Shown here: positions 1-8,756 of the stretch, piece by piece
Layout of the letters: every line of letters begins with the position of its first letter
How positions within the stretch are numbered: position 1 is the stretch's first letter
Assembly: GCF_020176695.1 (NCBI RefSeq)
Contig: NZ_JAIWIA010000038.1
Coordinates: forward strand, 1 to 64,000
DNA length: 64,000 nucleotides
Direction: 5' to 3'
Origin: Massilia sp. MS-15
Lineage (GTDB): Bacteria; Pseudomonadota; Gammaproteobacteria; Burkholderiales; Burkholderiaceae_D
Translations under genes and position numbers: made by a program
The notes under the pieces: generated by a model
Databases searched by the model: none
The model's input: the letters and a program-made list of their open reading frames with translations, nothing else
What the model was told of the DNA's origin: nothing

Positions 1-1
1 G

Positions 2-100
2 ATGACAATGATCGTGGCCATGATGCGCAAGATGCTGCATGTCGCCTTCGGCGTGCTAAAAAGCGGCGAAAAGTTCAAGCCGGTACTGCACGGCGCTTGA
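2..100 (+). mobile_element. 3' end of an IS110-family transposase (partial)
   Basis: The first 33 codons in frame 2 encode a tail ending with VLKSGEKFKPVLHGA and a TGA stop. The pattern MRK-LH-VLKSG-F-P is how transposases of the IS110/IS116/IS902 family (DEDD catalytic type) usually end. Only this tail lies in the window, so I cannot say whether the element is complete or a remnant. IS110 elements typically lack terminal inverted repeats, and none is evident between the stop and rlmJ. Assignment rests on a short C-terminal signature only. Confidence 0.55.
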
Positions 101-208
101 CGACCATAACAGTATCTACAAAAGCCCGGGAAGTGTCGATGTAGTGGATAATGGCGCCCATTGCGCCGTTCAGACCCGGCACCGACACTTTCTCAGGAAT
201 TCCAGCTT

Positions 209-1417
209 ATGTTGAGCTACCGCCACGCCTTCCACGCGGGTAACCACGCCGATGTCCTCAAACACTTCGTCCAGGTGCAATTGCACCTGTATATGAACCA
301 GAAGGACGTGCCCTACACCTATATCGATACCCACTCCGGCGCCGGCGTCTATGCGCTGGACAGCTTCCAGGCGACCAAGACTGGCGAGTACGACACCGGG
401 ATCGGCCCCCTGTGGAACGCGACCGAGGTGCCGGCACCGCTGAAGCCTTACCTGGACCTGGTCAAGTCGATGAACCCGAGCGGCAAGATGCGCTACTACC
501 CGGGTTCGCCCTACGTGGCCGACCAGATGGCGCGCCTGGACGACCGCCTGCGCCTGTTCGAGCTGCACCCGGCGGACGTCAAGATCCTGCACGAGAACGT
601 GCGCAAGGCCGAGGCGCACAAGGCGGAGCAGGGCGAACGCGCGCGCGGCAAGCGCGTCATCATCGAGCATGGCGACGGCTTCCAGAGCCTGAAGAAGCTG
701 CTGCCGCCGCCGTCGCGCCGGGCCCTGGTGCTGGTCGACCCCCCGTATGAAGTGAAGGACGACTACAAGAAGGTGCGCGACGCGCTCGAAGAAGCCCTCG
801 GCCGCTTCCCGAGCGGCATGTATGCGGTCTGGTACCCGGTGCTGCAGCGCATGGAGTCGCGCCAGTTCCCCGACAAGCTCAAGCGCCTGCCGGCCAAGGA
901 ATGGCTGAACGTCACCCTCACCATCTCGACCCCCGGCCCGGACGGCGTCGGGCTGCACAGCAGCGGCATGTTCATCCTGAATCCGCCGTATACATTGGAA
1001 GCCATGCTGCGCGAAACCATGCCCTACCTGGTGCAGGTGCTGGGCAAGGACAGCGGCGCGCGCTTCACCATCGAGCGCGGCACCCAACTCACGGGCGCCG
1101 CCTCGGCGCGCCTGGCGGGCGAGGGACCGCGCGCCCCGGTCGGCAATGCGCGCCGCGCCAGCCCGCTGTCAGGCAAGGGCAGCCTGCGCCTGCCGGGCCA
1201 GAGCATGCTGCGCGAGGGTGAGGAGGGCGGCCCCGCCGCCAAGCCGGCCAAGCCGGCCACCCCGGCGCCGCGGCGCGCCTGGCGTCCGGACGGCAACGCG
1301 CAGGGCAAGCCGCAGGCGCCAGCCTCCAGCCCGGCACGCGCGGAAGGCAAGCGGCCTTCGGATGGCGGCCCCAGGACGGCCGGTCCGCGTCCGGGCAGCC
1401 GGAGCGGCAAGCGCTGA
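209..1417 (+). CDS. rlmJ: 23S rRNA (adenine2030-N6)-methyltransferase RlmJ with long basic tail
   Basis: This is a SAM-dependent N6-adenine methyltransferase that modifies A2030 of 23S rRNA. The start MLSYRHAFHAGNHADVLKH matches the family N-terminus exactly, so I chose the ATG at 209 and not the in-frame start 48 bases upstream. The catalytic motif DPPYE follows a LVLV beta strand, as in amino-methyltransferases. The enzyme core fills about 285 residues, the usual family length. It is followed by about 115 residues rich in Pro, Ala, Arg and Gly with no predicted fold, probably a disordered RNA-binding or species-specific tail. The gene stands alone between the transposase tail and an EAL-HDOD gene. 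Confidence 0.93.
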   Translation: MLSYRHAFHAGNHADVLKHFVQVQLHLYMNQKDVPYTYIDTHSGAGVYALDSFQATKTGEYDTGIGPLWNATEVPAPLKPYLDLVKSMNPSGKMRYYPGSPYVADQMARLDDRLRLFELHPADVKILHENVRKAEAHKAEQGERARGKRVIIEHGDGFQSLKKLLPPPSRRALVLVDPPYEVKDDYKKVRDALEEALGRFPSGMYAVWYPVLQRMESRQFPDKLKRLPAKEWLNVTLTISTPGPDGVGLHSSGMFILNPPYTLEAMLRETMPYLVQVLGKDSGARFTIERGTQLTGAASARLAGEGPRAPVGNARRASPLSGKGSLRLPGQSMLREGEEGGPAAKPAKPATPAPRRAWRPDGNAQGKPQAPASSPARAEGKRPSDGGPRTAGPRPGSRSGKR

Positions 1418-1536
1418 GCACACAATTCGATATAAAAATGCTAATAATGTCGGATTTGTAGTATAGTCTTCGAGGCGGATGTGCGCGTCCGCCGGCCGGC
1501 GCCTTCGTGCCGCAACAGTTTCCAGGAGTTTTACCG

Positions 1537-2802
1537 ATGCATGCCGAAGCAGCGGCAGCGGCATCCGTGCCGTCCAACGATTTTTTCCTCGCGCGTCAGC
1601 CCATCCTTGGCCGGGATCAGCACCTCGTGGCATTCGAGCTGCTGTTCCGCGCCGCGGGCGAGGACGACGACGCCAAGCTGACCGACAATGCGGCGGCGAC
1701 GGCGGCTGTCATTTCCCACGCATCCCAGCTCGGCATGGAGCAGGTGGTAGGCGAACGCCTGGCTTTCGTCAATGTGGACGAGGTCGTCCTGATGAGCGAC
1801 TTCGTGCGTTTCCTGCCGCCCCACCAGGTTATCCTCGAAATCCTCGAGACCGTCAAGCCGACCCAGGCGTTGCTGGCGCGCGTGGCCGAGCTGAAGGAGC
1901 TCGGTTTCAAGTTCGCGGTGGACGACGTGGTCGAGCATTCGCCCGAGCTCGACCGGCTGGTCGGCCTGGTTGACGTGATCAAGGTGGACGTCAAGCTGGT
2001 GCCGCGCGAGGAACTCGAGCGCCTGGTGGCTTCGCTGCGGGCCACCGGCAAGAAGCTGCTGGCGGAAAAGGTCGAGACGCTCGACGAATTCCGGCTCTGC
2101 ATGGACCTCGGCTTCGAATACTTCCAGGGCTATTATTTTGCGCGCCCGGTGATCCTGTCGGGCAAGAAGATCGCACCGTCCGAAATGGCGATCCTGCGCC
2201 TGCTGGAGCTGGTGAGCTCCGATGCCGACGCTGCCAGCATCGAGACGGCGGTCAAGCGCGACGCCCTGATCAGCCTGAACCTGCTGCGCCTGGTGAACAG
2301 CCGCGCGGCGTCCGGTACCCGGATCGAATCGCTGGCCCAGGCCCTGCAGCAGCTCGGGCGGCGCCAGCTGCAGCGCTGGCTGCAGATCCTGCTGTACACG
2401 ACGGCCGGGGGCGCGGAACTGGCTTCGCCGCTGCTGCAGCTGGCCACTACCCGCGGCAAGCTGCTGGAACTGATGTCGCTGGCGCGCGCGCCGCAGGATG
2501 CGGCGCGGGCCGACCGCGCCTTCACGGTGGGCATCATGTCGCTGGCCGACGCCCTGTTCTCGATCCCGATGCGCGATATCCTCGACAACGTCGAGGTGCC
2601 GGACGAAGTGCGCGCCGCGCTGATCGAGCGGGAAGGGGAGTTCGGCACCATGCTGCGGGTGGCCGAACTGCTCGAGGCGGCCGAGGGCGGCGGCAAACTC
2701 TACAATGCGCTGTGCCGGCTGAACCTGTCGGTGGCGCAGATCCGCAGCATCGAGCTGCAAGCCTTCGACTGGGTGCGCGAGCTGACCCACGAGCCGCACT
2801 GA
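1537..2802 (+). CDS. EAL-HDOD domain signalling protein
   Basis: The 421-residue product has an N-terminal EAL-like domain (about residues 15-210) and a C-terminal HDOD domain (about 215-420), the YuxH/CdgJ-type architecture. The EAL signature is degenerate: the motif reads AFELLFR, and the later metal-binding positions of active c-di-GMP phosphodiesterases are not evident. It is therefore more likely a c-di-GMP-linked scaffold or motility/virulence regulator than an enzyme. I chose the ATG at 1537 because CAGGAG sits eight bases upstream; a GTG at 1507 in the same frame has no such site. A possible -10 (TATAGT, 1462-1467) lies 70 bases upstream. It stands alone and is convergent with the next gene. 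Confidence 0.85.
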   Translation: MHAEAAAAASVPSNDFFLARQPILGRDQHLVAFELLFRAAGEDDDAKLTDNAAATAAVISHASQLGMEQVVGERLAFVNVDEVVLMSDFVRFLPPHQVILEILETVKPTQALLARVAELKELGFKFAVDDVVEHSPELDRLVGLVDVIKVDVKLVPREELERLVASLRATGKKLLAEKVETLDEFRLCMDLGFEYFQGYYFARPVILSGKKIAPSEMAILRLLELVSSDADAASIETAVKRDALISLNLLRLVNSRAASGTRIESLAQALQQLGRRQLQRWLQILLYTTAGGAELASPLLQLATTRGKLLELMSLARAPQDAARADRAFTVGIMSLADALFSIPMRDILDNVEVPDEVRAALIEREGEFGTMLRVAELLEAAEGGGKLYNALCRLNLSVAQIRSIELQAFDWVRELTHEPH

Positions 2803-2811
2803 TCGCCACGC

Positions 2812-2836
2812 CGGCGCGAAGGGCGCCGCGCCCCGG
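2812..2836. terminator. possible bidirectional hairpin between convergent genes
   Basis: The 40-base gap between the convergent EAL-HDOD and methyltransferase genes contains GC-only inverted repeats built from CGGCGC and GCGCCG with a short loop. There is no clear T tract on either side, so terminator function is only inferred from position. Confidence 0.3.
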
Positions 2837-2842
2837 CTCTCC

Positions 2843-3592
2843 TTACTGCGCGAGGAACAGGAACACGGTCGGCTTCTTGTGGAAGTCCGGCCCCTTGCCG
2901 GCAGCCAGCGCCGCCTTCCACCTGGCCGCACTCAAGGTCCTGACCGATTCGCTCGGCAGCGACAGGTCGGTGGCCACGCACACCAGGGTGCCCGGCTGGC
3001 AGGCGCCGACCAGGGCTTCCAGCATCTGGCCGTTGCGGTAGGGGGTCTCGATCAGCAGCTGGGTCTGCTTCTCGCTGCGCGAACGGCCTTCCAGTTGCTG
3101 GATGCGCTTGCTGCGCTGGCCGGCGTCGGTCGGCAGGTAGCCATTGAAGGCGAAACTCTGGCCGTTCAGGCCGCTTGCCATCACGGCCAGCAGCAGCGAG
3201 GACGGCCCCACCAGGGGCCGTACGGGAATCCCATGCTGGTGGGCCAGGCGCACCAGGTCGGCGCCCGGATCGGCCACCGCCGGCACGCCTGCTTCCGACA
3301 CCAGGCCGGCGTCGCGTCCGGCCAGCAGCGGCGCCAGCAGCTGATCGAGGGCCGCCGCCGGGGTATTCACGTTCAGTTCGGCGATCTCGATTTCCTGCAG
3401 CGGCCGCGCCAGTGGATGGTCGAGCGCGACCAGTTTCAGGAAGGCGCGCGCCGTCTTGGCGTTCTCGGCCACGAAATAATCGAGGCGCGCGGTCAGCGCC
3501 TGCACTTGCGTGGGCAGCAGGGCGGACAAGGCGCCGGATGCGGCGTCGACAGGGCCGAGGGTGTTGGGAATCAGGTAGAGGGTGCCAGGCAT
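2843..3592 (-). CDS. SAM-dependent methyltransferase, tetrapyrrole methylase (RsmI-like) family
   Basis: The 249-residue protein begins MPGTLYLIPNTLG and carries the family landmarks: a LVSEAGVPAVADPG segment at about residues 97-110 and LVGPSSLLLAVMASGL at about 124-139, matching the SAM-binding and core motifs of COG0313 (RsmI) proteins. True RsmI, which 2'-O-methylates C1402 of 16S rRNA, usually starts GTLYVVATPIGN. This one is a shorter, divergent paralogue of the kind often found next to maf in Betaproteobacteria, and its substrate is not known to me. I chose the ATG at 3592 because family similarity begins there. It lies 22 bases downstream of maf on the same strand, so the two are probably co-transcribed. 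Confidence 0.82.
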   Translation of the reverse strand: MPGTLYLIPNTLGPVDAASGALSALLPTQVQALTARLDYFVAENAKTARAFLKLVALDHPLARPLQEIEIAELNVNTPAAALDQLLAPLLAGRDAGLVSEAGVPAVADPGADLVRLAHQHGIPVRPLVGPSSLLLAVMASGLNGQSFAFNGYLPTDAGQRSKRIQQLEGRSRSEKQTQLLIETPYRNGQMLEALVGACQPGTLVCVATDLSLPSESVRTLSAARWKAALAAGKGPDFHKKPTVFLFLAQ

Positions 3593-3614
3593 CGTTGATT
3601 GGTAAGGATAAGGG

Positions 3615-4241
3615 TTACAGGCCAAAGAAGGAGACGCCCGCGCGGCGCAGCATGCCGGTGAGCGCGATGAGGGGCAGGCCGGTGAGGGCGGTGGGGTCGT
3701 CCGACACGATCCGTTCCAGCAGGGCGATGCCCAGGCCCTCGTTCTTGGCGCTGCCTGCGCAGTCATAGGGCTGCTCGATGCGCAGGTAGGCGTCCAGTTC
3801 GGCGTCGGGCAGGTCGCGGAAGTCAACGAAGACCTGCACGTTGTCCAGCTGGACGGCGCGGGCCGGGTCGGGCGCGCGGCTGTCCCACAGGCACAGGGCC
3901 GTATGGAAGACGACGCGCCGGCCGCGCATCAGTTGCAGCTGCGCCAGGGCGCGCGCATGGTCGCCGGGTTTGCCGATCTGCATGCCGTCCAGCGTGGCAA
4001 CCTGGTCCGAGCCGATCACCAGCGCGCCGGGCGCCCGCGCCGCCACCGCCGCGGCCTTCCCGCGCGCCAGGCGCAGGGCGGTATCCTGCGGGGCCTCGCC
4101 GGGCAGCGGCGCTTCGTCGATGTCGGGGGCAATCGCCTCGAAAGGTAGTTGCAGGCGCGACAGCAGTTCGCGGCGGTAGGCGGAGCTGGAAGCGAGAATG
4201 AGGCGCGGCGGCGCGGAACTTGGTATCATTGCGGTCGGCAA
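3615..4241 (-). CDS. yceF: Maf-family nucleotide pyrophosphatase (YceF-type)
   Basis: Maf proteins hydrolyse non-canonical or methylated nucleoside triphosphates; the YceF branch prefers 7-methyl-GTP. The product of up to 208 residues shows LILASSSAYRRELLSRL near the N-terminus, IGSDQVATLDG in the middle and PYDCAGSAKNEGLG near the C-terminus, matching the phosphate-loop and catalytic regions. The start could be the ATG at 4241 or an in-frame ATG at 4229 that gives the more usual MI-x-LILAS type N-terminus. It is divergent from yceD-rpmF-plsX-fab, the same arrangement as in E. coli, which supports the YceF name over YhdE. Confidence 0.88.
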   Translation of the reverse strand: MPTAMIPSSAPPRLILASSSAYRRELLSRLQLPFEAIAPDIDEAPLPGEAPQDTALRLARGKAAAVAARAPGALVIGSDQVATLDGMQIGKPGDHARALAQLQLMRGRRVVFHTALCLWDSRAPDPARAVQLDNVQVFVDFRDLPDAELDAYLRIEQPYDCAGSAKNEGLGIALLERIVSDDPTALTGLPLIALTGMLRRAGVSFFGL

Positions 4242-4379
4242 AGCAATAAGCTATAAGAAAAGCTGATACATCCGGGTCTCGAACAAGAGAACGCGATAAA
4301 TAAGCCTGCTGATACGGAATCGACTTGCCGGACCCTGGATACGGCATACAACGCGGGCTGCCGAAAACAGCGCAAGTCT

Positions 4380-4409
4380 TTGACTCTGCGGCGAGAAGCC
4401 TGTTATTAT
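4380..4409 (+). promoter_or_regulatory. sigma-70 promoter of the yceD-rpmF-plsX-fab cluster
   Basis: TTGACT (4380-4385) and TATTAT (4404-4409) are separated by 18 bases, each with one mismatch or two to the consensus. The expected transcription start is near 4416, about 20 bases before the yceD ATG. It lies in the divergent gap with maf and is the best promoter match upstream of the fatty-acid genes. Confidence 0.7.
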
Positions 4410-4436
4410 CGCAGGTTTTCCGGGGAAGTTTTCCAA

Positions 4437-4946
4437 ATGAGCGCTTTTGTCATTGACGCCTTCGAGTTTTGCCGGAATAGCGGACACCGCGAGGGCGTGA
4501 CGCCCGTTGCCGAGATGACCCGTCTGGCCGCTGAATGCGCCGACAAGTCCGGTGGCGCGTCCGGCGAGATTCGCTGGTCGATCGACGGCGGACTGACCAG
4601 GCAGGGTTATCCGTCGATGACCCTGGCGGTCACCGGCCCCGTGAAGCTGGTCTGCCAGCGTTGCCTGACCCCGATGGATTACCAGATCGACTCGTCCACC
4701 ATGCTGGTGCTCGGCAAGGACGACGAGGATGCGGACGCGATCGAGGAAATCCTCGACGACGAGAGCATCGACGTGATCGTCGGCAGCCGCGAGTGCGATA
4801 TCCGCCAGTTGCTGGAAGACGAAGCCCTGCTGGCCCTGCCGCAGGCACCGAAGCACGAGGTATGTCCGGACACCAAGCTGCTGGATGGCCTCAAGACCGA
4901 GAAGGTCTCGCCGTTCGCGGCCCTGAAAAATCTCAAGCCAGAGTAA
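4437..4946 (+). CDS. yceD: YceD family 23S rRNA accumulation protein (DUF177)
   Basis: YceD/DUF177 proteins are small acidic proteins needed for normal 23S rRNA levels and always sit next to rpmF. The 169-residue product contains the CxxC pair CQRC (about residues 72-75) and later a Cys in HEVCPDTK, with an acidic stretch GKDDEDADAIEEILDDE between them, typical of the family. I chose the ATG at 4437 because GGGGAAG lies about eight bases upstream and the promoter at 4380-4409 would leave no room for a longer version. It is the first gene of the ribosomal/fatty-acid cluster, with a 227-base gap before rpmF. Confidence 0.88.
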   Translation: MSAFVIDAFEFCRNSGHREGVTPVAEMTRLAAECADKSGGASGEIRWSIDGGLTRQGYPSMTLAVTGPVKLVCQRCLTPMDYQIDSSTMLVLGKDDEDADAIEEILDDESIDVIVGSRECDIRQLLEDEALLALPQAPKHEVCPDTKLLDGLKTEKVSPFAALKNLKPE

Positions 4947-5137
4947 AAACCGAATTTGTAGTACCGCAGCGTAGCAAGGCAGCACCCGCAGTACGACTGA
5001 AAGAACGTGTCAAACGCGTGCAGTAGTCGAGTATGGCAGTAGGCAGTGATGTAGGCAGCGTTAAAACATGTCGGCAATGGATTGAATAAGAAATTGCCGC
5101 TGGGATACTCGATCTGCAAGTATTTGCAAGTCGAATG

Positions 5138-5146
5138 TGTTAGAAT
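5138..5146 (+). promoter_or_regulatory. possible extended -10 promoter for rpmF
   Basis: TG-T-TAGAAT (5138-5146) matches the extended -10 form, 28 bases before the rpmF ATG, in the AT-rich end of an otherwise GC-rich 227-base gap. No well-spaced -35 is present. rpmF may also be read from the yceD promoter. Confidence 0.4.
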
Positions 5147-5173
5147 TTTAGAACTTATGTATTAGGAGTCATC

Positions 5174-5356
5174 ATGGCAGTTCAGCAGAATAAGAAGTCC
5201 CCGTCGAAGCGCGGCATGCACCGTTCGCACGATTTCCTGACCGCACCGAACCTGGCAGTCGAGCCGACCACCGGCGAAACCCACCTGCGTCACCACATCA
5301 GCCCGAACGGTTTCTACCGTGGCCGTAAAGTCCTGAAGACCAAGAACGACGAATAA
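5174..5356 (+). CDS. rpmF: 50S ribosomal protein L32
   Basis: The 60-residue basic protein begins [20 protein letters not shown], the invariant L32 N-terminus, and ends [10 protein letters not shown]. It is a component of the large ribosomal subunit near the peptidyl-transferase end. The four Cys of zinc-binding L32 forms are absent, so this is the zinc-independent type common in Proteobacteria. AGGAG lies about nine bases before the ATG. Position between yceD and plsX is the standard proteobacterial arrangement. Confidence 0.98.
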   Translation: MAVQQNKKSPSKRGMHRSHDFLTAPNLAVEPTTGETHLRHHISPNGFYRGRKVLKTKNDE

Positions 5357-5385
5357 TCGCCGTCTTGTTGTTCAGTACCATGGAA

Positions 5386-5426
5386 GCGGTGCGACGTATG
5401 TTCTGTGCGTGGCGCCGCTTTTTCTT
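5386..5426 (+). terminator. Rho-independent terminator after rpmF
   Basis: GCGGTGC (5386-5392) pairs with GCGCCGC (5412-5418) through seven base pairs, one of them G-U, around a 19-base loop, and the stem is followed directly by TTTTTCTTT. It separates rpmF from plsX, so some transcripts probably stop here and plsX may have additional promoter input from the remaining 150 bases. Confidence 0.7.
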
Positions 5427-5579
5427 TCGCATTTCCGTTCTTAGCGGCTGCAACAAGCTTGCACTCCGTCATTTTGAATTGCGTGGACCATGGCTGGCCC
5501 CGTGCCATGCCCGATCCCATCCTGCCGCCCGCCGTATCGCCTGTCTTGCTCGTCTTGCCTGAGCCGGCATCCCTAACAA

Positions 5580-6605
5580 ATGACAATCACCATATCCATT
5601 GACTGCATGGGCGGAGACCACGGCCCCTCAGTTACCATTCCGGCAGCCATTTCGTTTCTAAAAAAACAAGCTGACGTCCACCTCATCCTGGTGGGTCTCG
5701 AAGATACCCTGCGCGCCGAGCTCAAGAAGCATCGCGCGGAAGGCCATCCCCGTATGACCGTCAAGCACGCGACCGAGGTCGTGACCATGGACGATCCCCT
5801 GGAAATCGCCCTGCGCAAGAAGAAGGATTCGTCGATGCGCGTGGCGATCGAGCTGGTCAAGGACGGCGGGGCCAATGCCTGCGTCTCGGCCGGCAATACC
5901 GGCGCCCTGATGGCCGTCTCGCGCTATGTGCTCAAGACCATGGCCGGTGTCGACCGTCCGGCGATCTGCTCGATCATGCCGAACCAGAAGAACGGCCCGA
6001 CCTACATGCTCGACCTGGGCGCCAACGTGGACTGCGAACCGCACCACCTGCACCAGTTCGCCATCATGGGCTCGGTGCTGTGCTCGGCGATGGAAGGCAT
6101 TCCACGCCCCAGCATCGGCCTGCTCAACGTCGGCACCGAGGAAATCAAGGGCAACGACGTGGTCAAGGCCACCGGGGTCCTGCTGCGCGCCGACCATGAG
6201 CGCGGCAAGCTGAACTTCCACGGCAATGTGGAAGGCAATGACATCTTCAAGGGCACCGTGGACGTGGTGGTCTGCGACGGCTTCGTCGGCAACGTCACGC
6301 TCAAGGCGGTCGAAGGTCTGTCGCGCTTCTTCAAGTCGGTGTTCACCGAGAACATCCTGTCGATCGCCGGCGCCTTGCTGGCCCGGAAATCGCTGAAGAA
6401 ACTCAATCCCGAGCGCTACAATGGCGCCGGTCTGCTGGGCCTGAAAGGCCTGGTGTTCAAGAGCCACGGCGGGGCCAATGCCTTCGCCTTCGAGTGGGCA
6501 ATCAAGCGCGCCTACGACGCGGCCAAATACGATGTCCAAGAGCAACTGTCGGCGCTGATCGCCGAACTGATGCCGACTTCGCCTGACTCCCAGCGCCAGG
6601 CGTAA
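5580..6605 (+). CDS. plsX: phosphate acyltransferase PlsX
   Basis: PlsX converts acyl-ACP and phosphate to acyl-phosphate, the first committed step of glycerophospholipid synthesis through PlsY, at the inner face of the membrane. The 341-residue product starts [16 protein letters not shown] and has the conserved [12 protein letters not shown] (about residues 102-113), NVGTEEIKG and [13 protein letters not shown] segments. Length matches the family. It heads the run plsX-fabH-fabD-fabG-acpP-fabF and is 26 bases from fabH. Confidence 0.97.
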   Translation: MTITISIDCMGGDHGPSVTIPAAISFLKKQADVHLILVGLEDTLRAELKKHRAEGHPRMTVKHATEVVTMDDPLEIALRKKKDSSMRVAIELVKDGGANACVSAGNTGALMAVSRYVLKTMAGVDRPAICSIMPNQKNGPTYMLDLGANVDCEPHHLHQFAIMGSVLCSAMEGIPRPSIGLLNVGTEEIKGNDVVKATGVLLRADHERGKLNFHGNVEGNDIFKGTVDVVVCDGFVGNVTLKAVEGLSRFFKSVFTENILSIAGALLARKSLKKLNPERYNGAGLLGLKGLVFKSHGGANAFAFEWAIKRAYDAAKYDVQEQLSALIAELMPTSPDSQRQA

Positions 6606-6631
6606 CCAGAACCAAGCAGGATGGTGGAGAG

Positions 6632-7618
6632 ATGACTGTGTATAGCAAGATCACCGGTACCGGCAGCTACCTGCCGGCCAAGCGCGTCACCAACGACGCG
6701 CTCGCGGCCCAGCTGGCCGAGAGCGGCATCGAGACGTCCGACGAATGGATCGTCACCCGCAGCGGCATCGAGAGCCGCCACTATGCGGCCCCCGACGAGA
6801 ACGCTTCCGACTTGGCCGTGCATGCCGCGCGCAAGGCGCTGGAAAGCGCCGGCCGCCAGCCCGGCGACATCGAACTGGTGATCGTCGCCAGCTCCACCCC
6901 GGATTTCCACGGCAGCTTCCCGAGTACCGCCTGCATCGTGCAGCAGAAGCTCGGCATGGCCAACAACAGCGCCGCGTTCGACGTGCAGGCCGTGTGCAGC
7001 GGCTTCGTGTACGCGGTCTCGACCGCCGACGCCTTCATCCGCGCCGGCGTCTACAAGTCGGTGCTGGTGATCGGCGCCGAAGTCTTCTCGCGCATCCTCG
7101 ACTTCAGCGACCGCACCACCTGCGTGCTGTTCGGCGACGGCGCCGGCGCCGTGGTGCTGGAAGCCTCGAACGAAGCCGGCATCCTGGCCACCAAGCTGCA
7201 CGCCGACGGCAGCCACGCCGGCATCCTGTCGGTGCCGGGCAACCTGGCCGGCGGCGCGGTCGCCGGCAGCGGCTTCCTCTACATGGATGGCCCGGCCGTG
7301 TTCAAGCTGGCCGTCACGGTGCTGGAAGAAGTGGCCAAGGAAGCGCTGGCCCATGCGCAGATGCAGGCCTCCGACATCGACTGGCTGATCCCGCACCAGG
7401 CCAACCTGCGCATCATGAAGGGCACCGCCAAGAAGCTTGGCCTGCCGATGGAAAAGATGGTCGTCACCGTCGACCAGCATGGCAACACCTCGGCCGCCTC
7501 GATCCCGCTGGCGCTCGATGCCGCCATGCGCGACGGACGCATCCGCAAGGGTGATAACGTGCTGATGGAAGGCGTCGGCGGCGGTTTCACCTGGGGCGCG
7601 ATCCTCGCCCGCATGTAA
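6632..7618 (+). CDS. fabH: 3-oxoacyl-ACP synthase III (FabH)
   Basis: FabH starts fatty-acid synthesis by condensing an acyl-CoA primer (acetyl-CoA in most Proteobacteria) with malonyl-ACP. The 328-residue protein has the complete catalytic triad: Cys122 in AVCSGF, His255 in IPHQANLR and Asn285 in [18 protein letters not shown] precedes the ATG. It is followed by a palindromic repeat pair that fills the gap to fabD. Confidence 0.97.
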   Translation: MTVYSKITGTGSYLPAKRVTNDALAAQLAESGIETSDEWIVTRSGIESRHYAAPDENASDLAVHAARKALESAGRQPGDIELVIVASSTPDFHGSFPSTACIVQQKLGMANNSAAFDVQAVCSGFVYAVSTADAFIRAGVYKSVLVIGAEVFSRILDFSDRTTCVLFGDGAGAVVLEASNEAGILATKLHADGSHAGILSVPGNLAGGAVAGSGFLYMDGPAVFKLAVTVLEEVAKEALAHAQMQASDIDWLIPHQANLRIMKGTAKKLGLPMEKMVVTVDQHGNTSAASIPLALDAAMRDGRIRKGDNVLMEGVGGGFTWGAILARM

Positions 7619-7681
7619 TATTTTCCCGCGCATGTGCGCGTGGTCGGCACGCTGTTGCGGCGGCGGACCGGTGCGTTGGGC

Positions 7682-7781
7682 GTAGGGTGGGCGGCTTGCC
7701 GCCCACGCGTTCAGGCATCAGATGCGTTGCCACAGTGCGTCCCTGAGTTGAACGCGTGGGCGGAGATCCGCCCACCCTACG
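7682..7781. repeat. REP-like inverted repeat pair (BIME-like) between fabH and fabD
   Basis: Two arms of about 32 bases (7682-7713 and 7750-7781) are reverse complements of each other except for four central bases. Each arm is itself a palindrome with core GTGGGCGG-N4-CCGCCCAC and flanks GTAGG and CGCGTTCA. The 36-base spacer also contains short inverted repeats. The same unit recurs at 14794-14860 and 24312-24343. This is the organisation of a bacterial interspersed mosaic element. The second arm ends one base before the GGAG that serves as fabD ribosome binding site. Confidence 0.85.
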
Positions 7782-7791
7782 GAGAACAATA

Positions 7792-8730
7792 ATGAACAAA
7801 TTCGCATTCCTGTTTACGGGCCAGGGCGCCCAGGCCGTCGGCATGCTGAACGGCTTCGCCGGCAACCCGGTCGTGGAGCAGACCGTGCTGGAAGCCTCGG
7901 ATGCCCTCGGCTTCGACATCGGCAAGCTGATCGCCGAAGGCCCGAAGGAAGACCTCGACCTCACCACCAACACCCAGCCCGTCATGCTGACGGCGGCCGT
8001 CGCCGTATACCGCGCCTGGATCGCGGCCGGCGGCCCGGTCCCGAGCGTGGTGGCGGGCCACAGCCTGGGCGAGTACTCGGCCCTGGTCGCCGCCGGTGTG
8101 ATTCAATTCAAGGATGCGGTGCCACTGGTGCGCTTCCGCGCGCAGGCGATGCAGGACGCGGTGCCGGTCGGGCAGGGCGGCATGGCCGTCGTGCTGGGCC
8201 TGGGCGCAGACGACGTGCGCGCGGTCTGCGCCGAAGCAGCCCAGGGCGAGGTGGTCGAAGCGGTCAACTTCAACGAGCCGACCCAGATCGTGATCGCCGG
8301 CCATGCTGGCGCGATCGACCGCGCCTGCGAGATCGCCAAGGCCAGGGGTGCCAAGCGCGCCATGAAGCTGGCCGTGTCGGCGCCTTTCCACTCCTCGCTG
8401 CTCAAGCCTGCCTCGGACCGCCTGCGCGACTATATGGAAAACATCGCCTTCTCGGCGCCGCGGATCGACTTGATCAACAACGTCGACGTCGCTATCCTGC
8501 ACGATCCGGCTGCGATCAAGGATGCCCTGGTGCGCCAGGCCGCCGGCCCGGTGCGCTGGGTCGAGACGATGCAGAAGATGGCGGCAAGCGGCGTCACCCA
8601 GGTGATCGAGTGCGCCCCGAGCAAGACCCTGATCGGCATGGCCAAGCGCATCGATCCGGTGCTGGCCGGCGAAGCCCTGGTGGACCAGGCCGCGCTGGAG
8701 CGCGTGCTGGCATCGGTCCAGGCCGCCTGA
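7792..8730 (+). CDS. fabD: malonyl-CoA:ACP transacylase (FabD)
   Basis: FabD loads malonyl groups from CoA onto acyl carrier protein. The 312-residue product has the active-site serine Ser91 in GHSLGEY, the malonate-binding Arg in RFRAQAMQ (Arg116) and the partner His200 in SAPFHSS. I chose the ATG at 7792 because it begins MNKFAFLFTGQGAQ, the family N-terminus, with GGAG eight bases upstream. An in-frame start upstream would run through the palindromic repeat and is rejected. Confidence 0.97.
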   Translation: MNKFAFLFTGQGAQAVGMLNGFAGNPVVEQTVLEASDALGFDIGKLIAEGPKEDLDLTTNTQPVMLTAAVAVYRAWIAAGGPVPSVVAGHSLGEYSALVAAGVIQFKDAVPLVRFRAQAMQDAVPVGQGGMAVVLGLGADDVRAVCAEAAQGEVVEAVNFNEPTQIVIAGHAGAIDRACEIAKARGAKRAMKLAVSAPFHSSLLKPASDRLRDYMENIAFSAPRIDLINNVDVAILHDPAAIKDALVRQAAGPVRWVETMQKMAASGVTQVIECAPSKTLIGMAKRIDPVLAGEALVDQAALERVLASVQAA

Positions 8731-8756
8731 ATACACACGACAAGAAAAGGAAGAGC

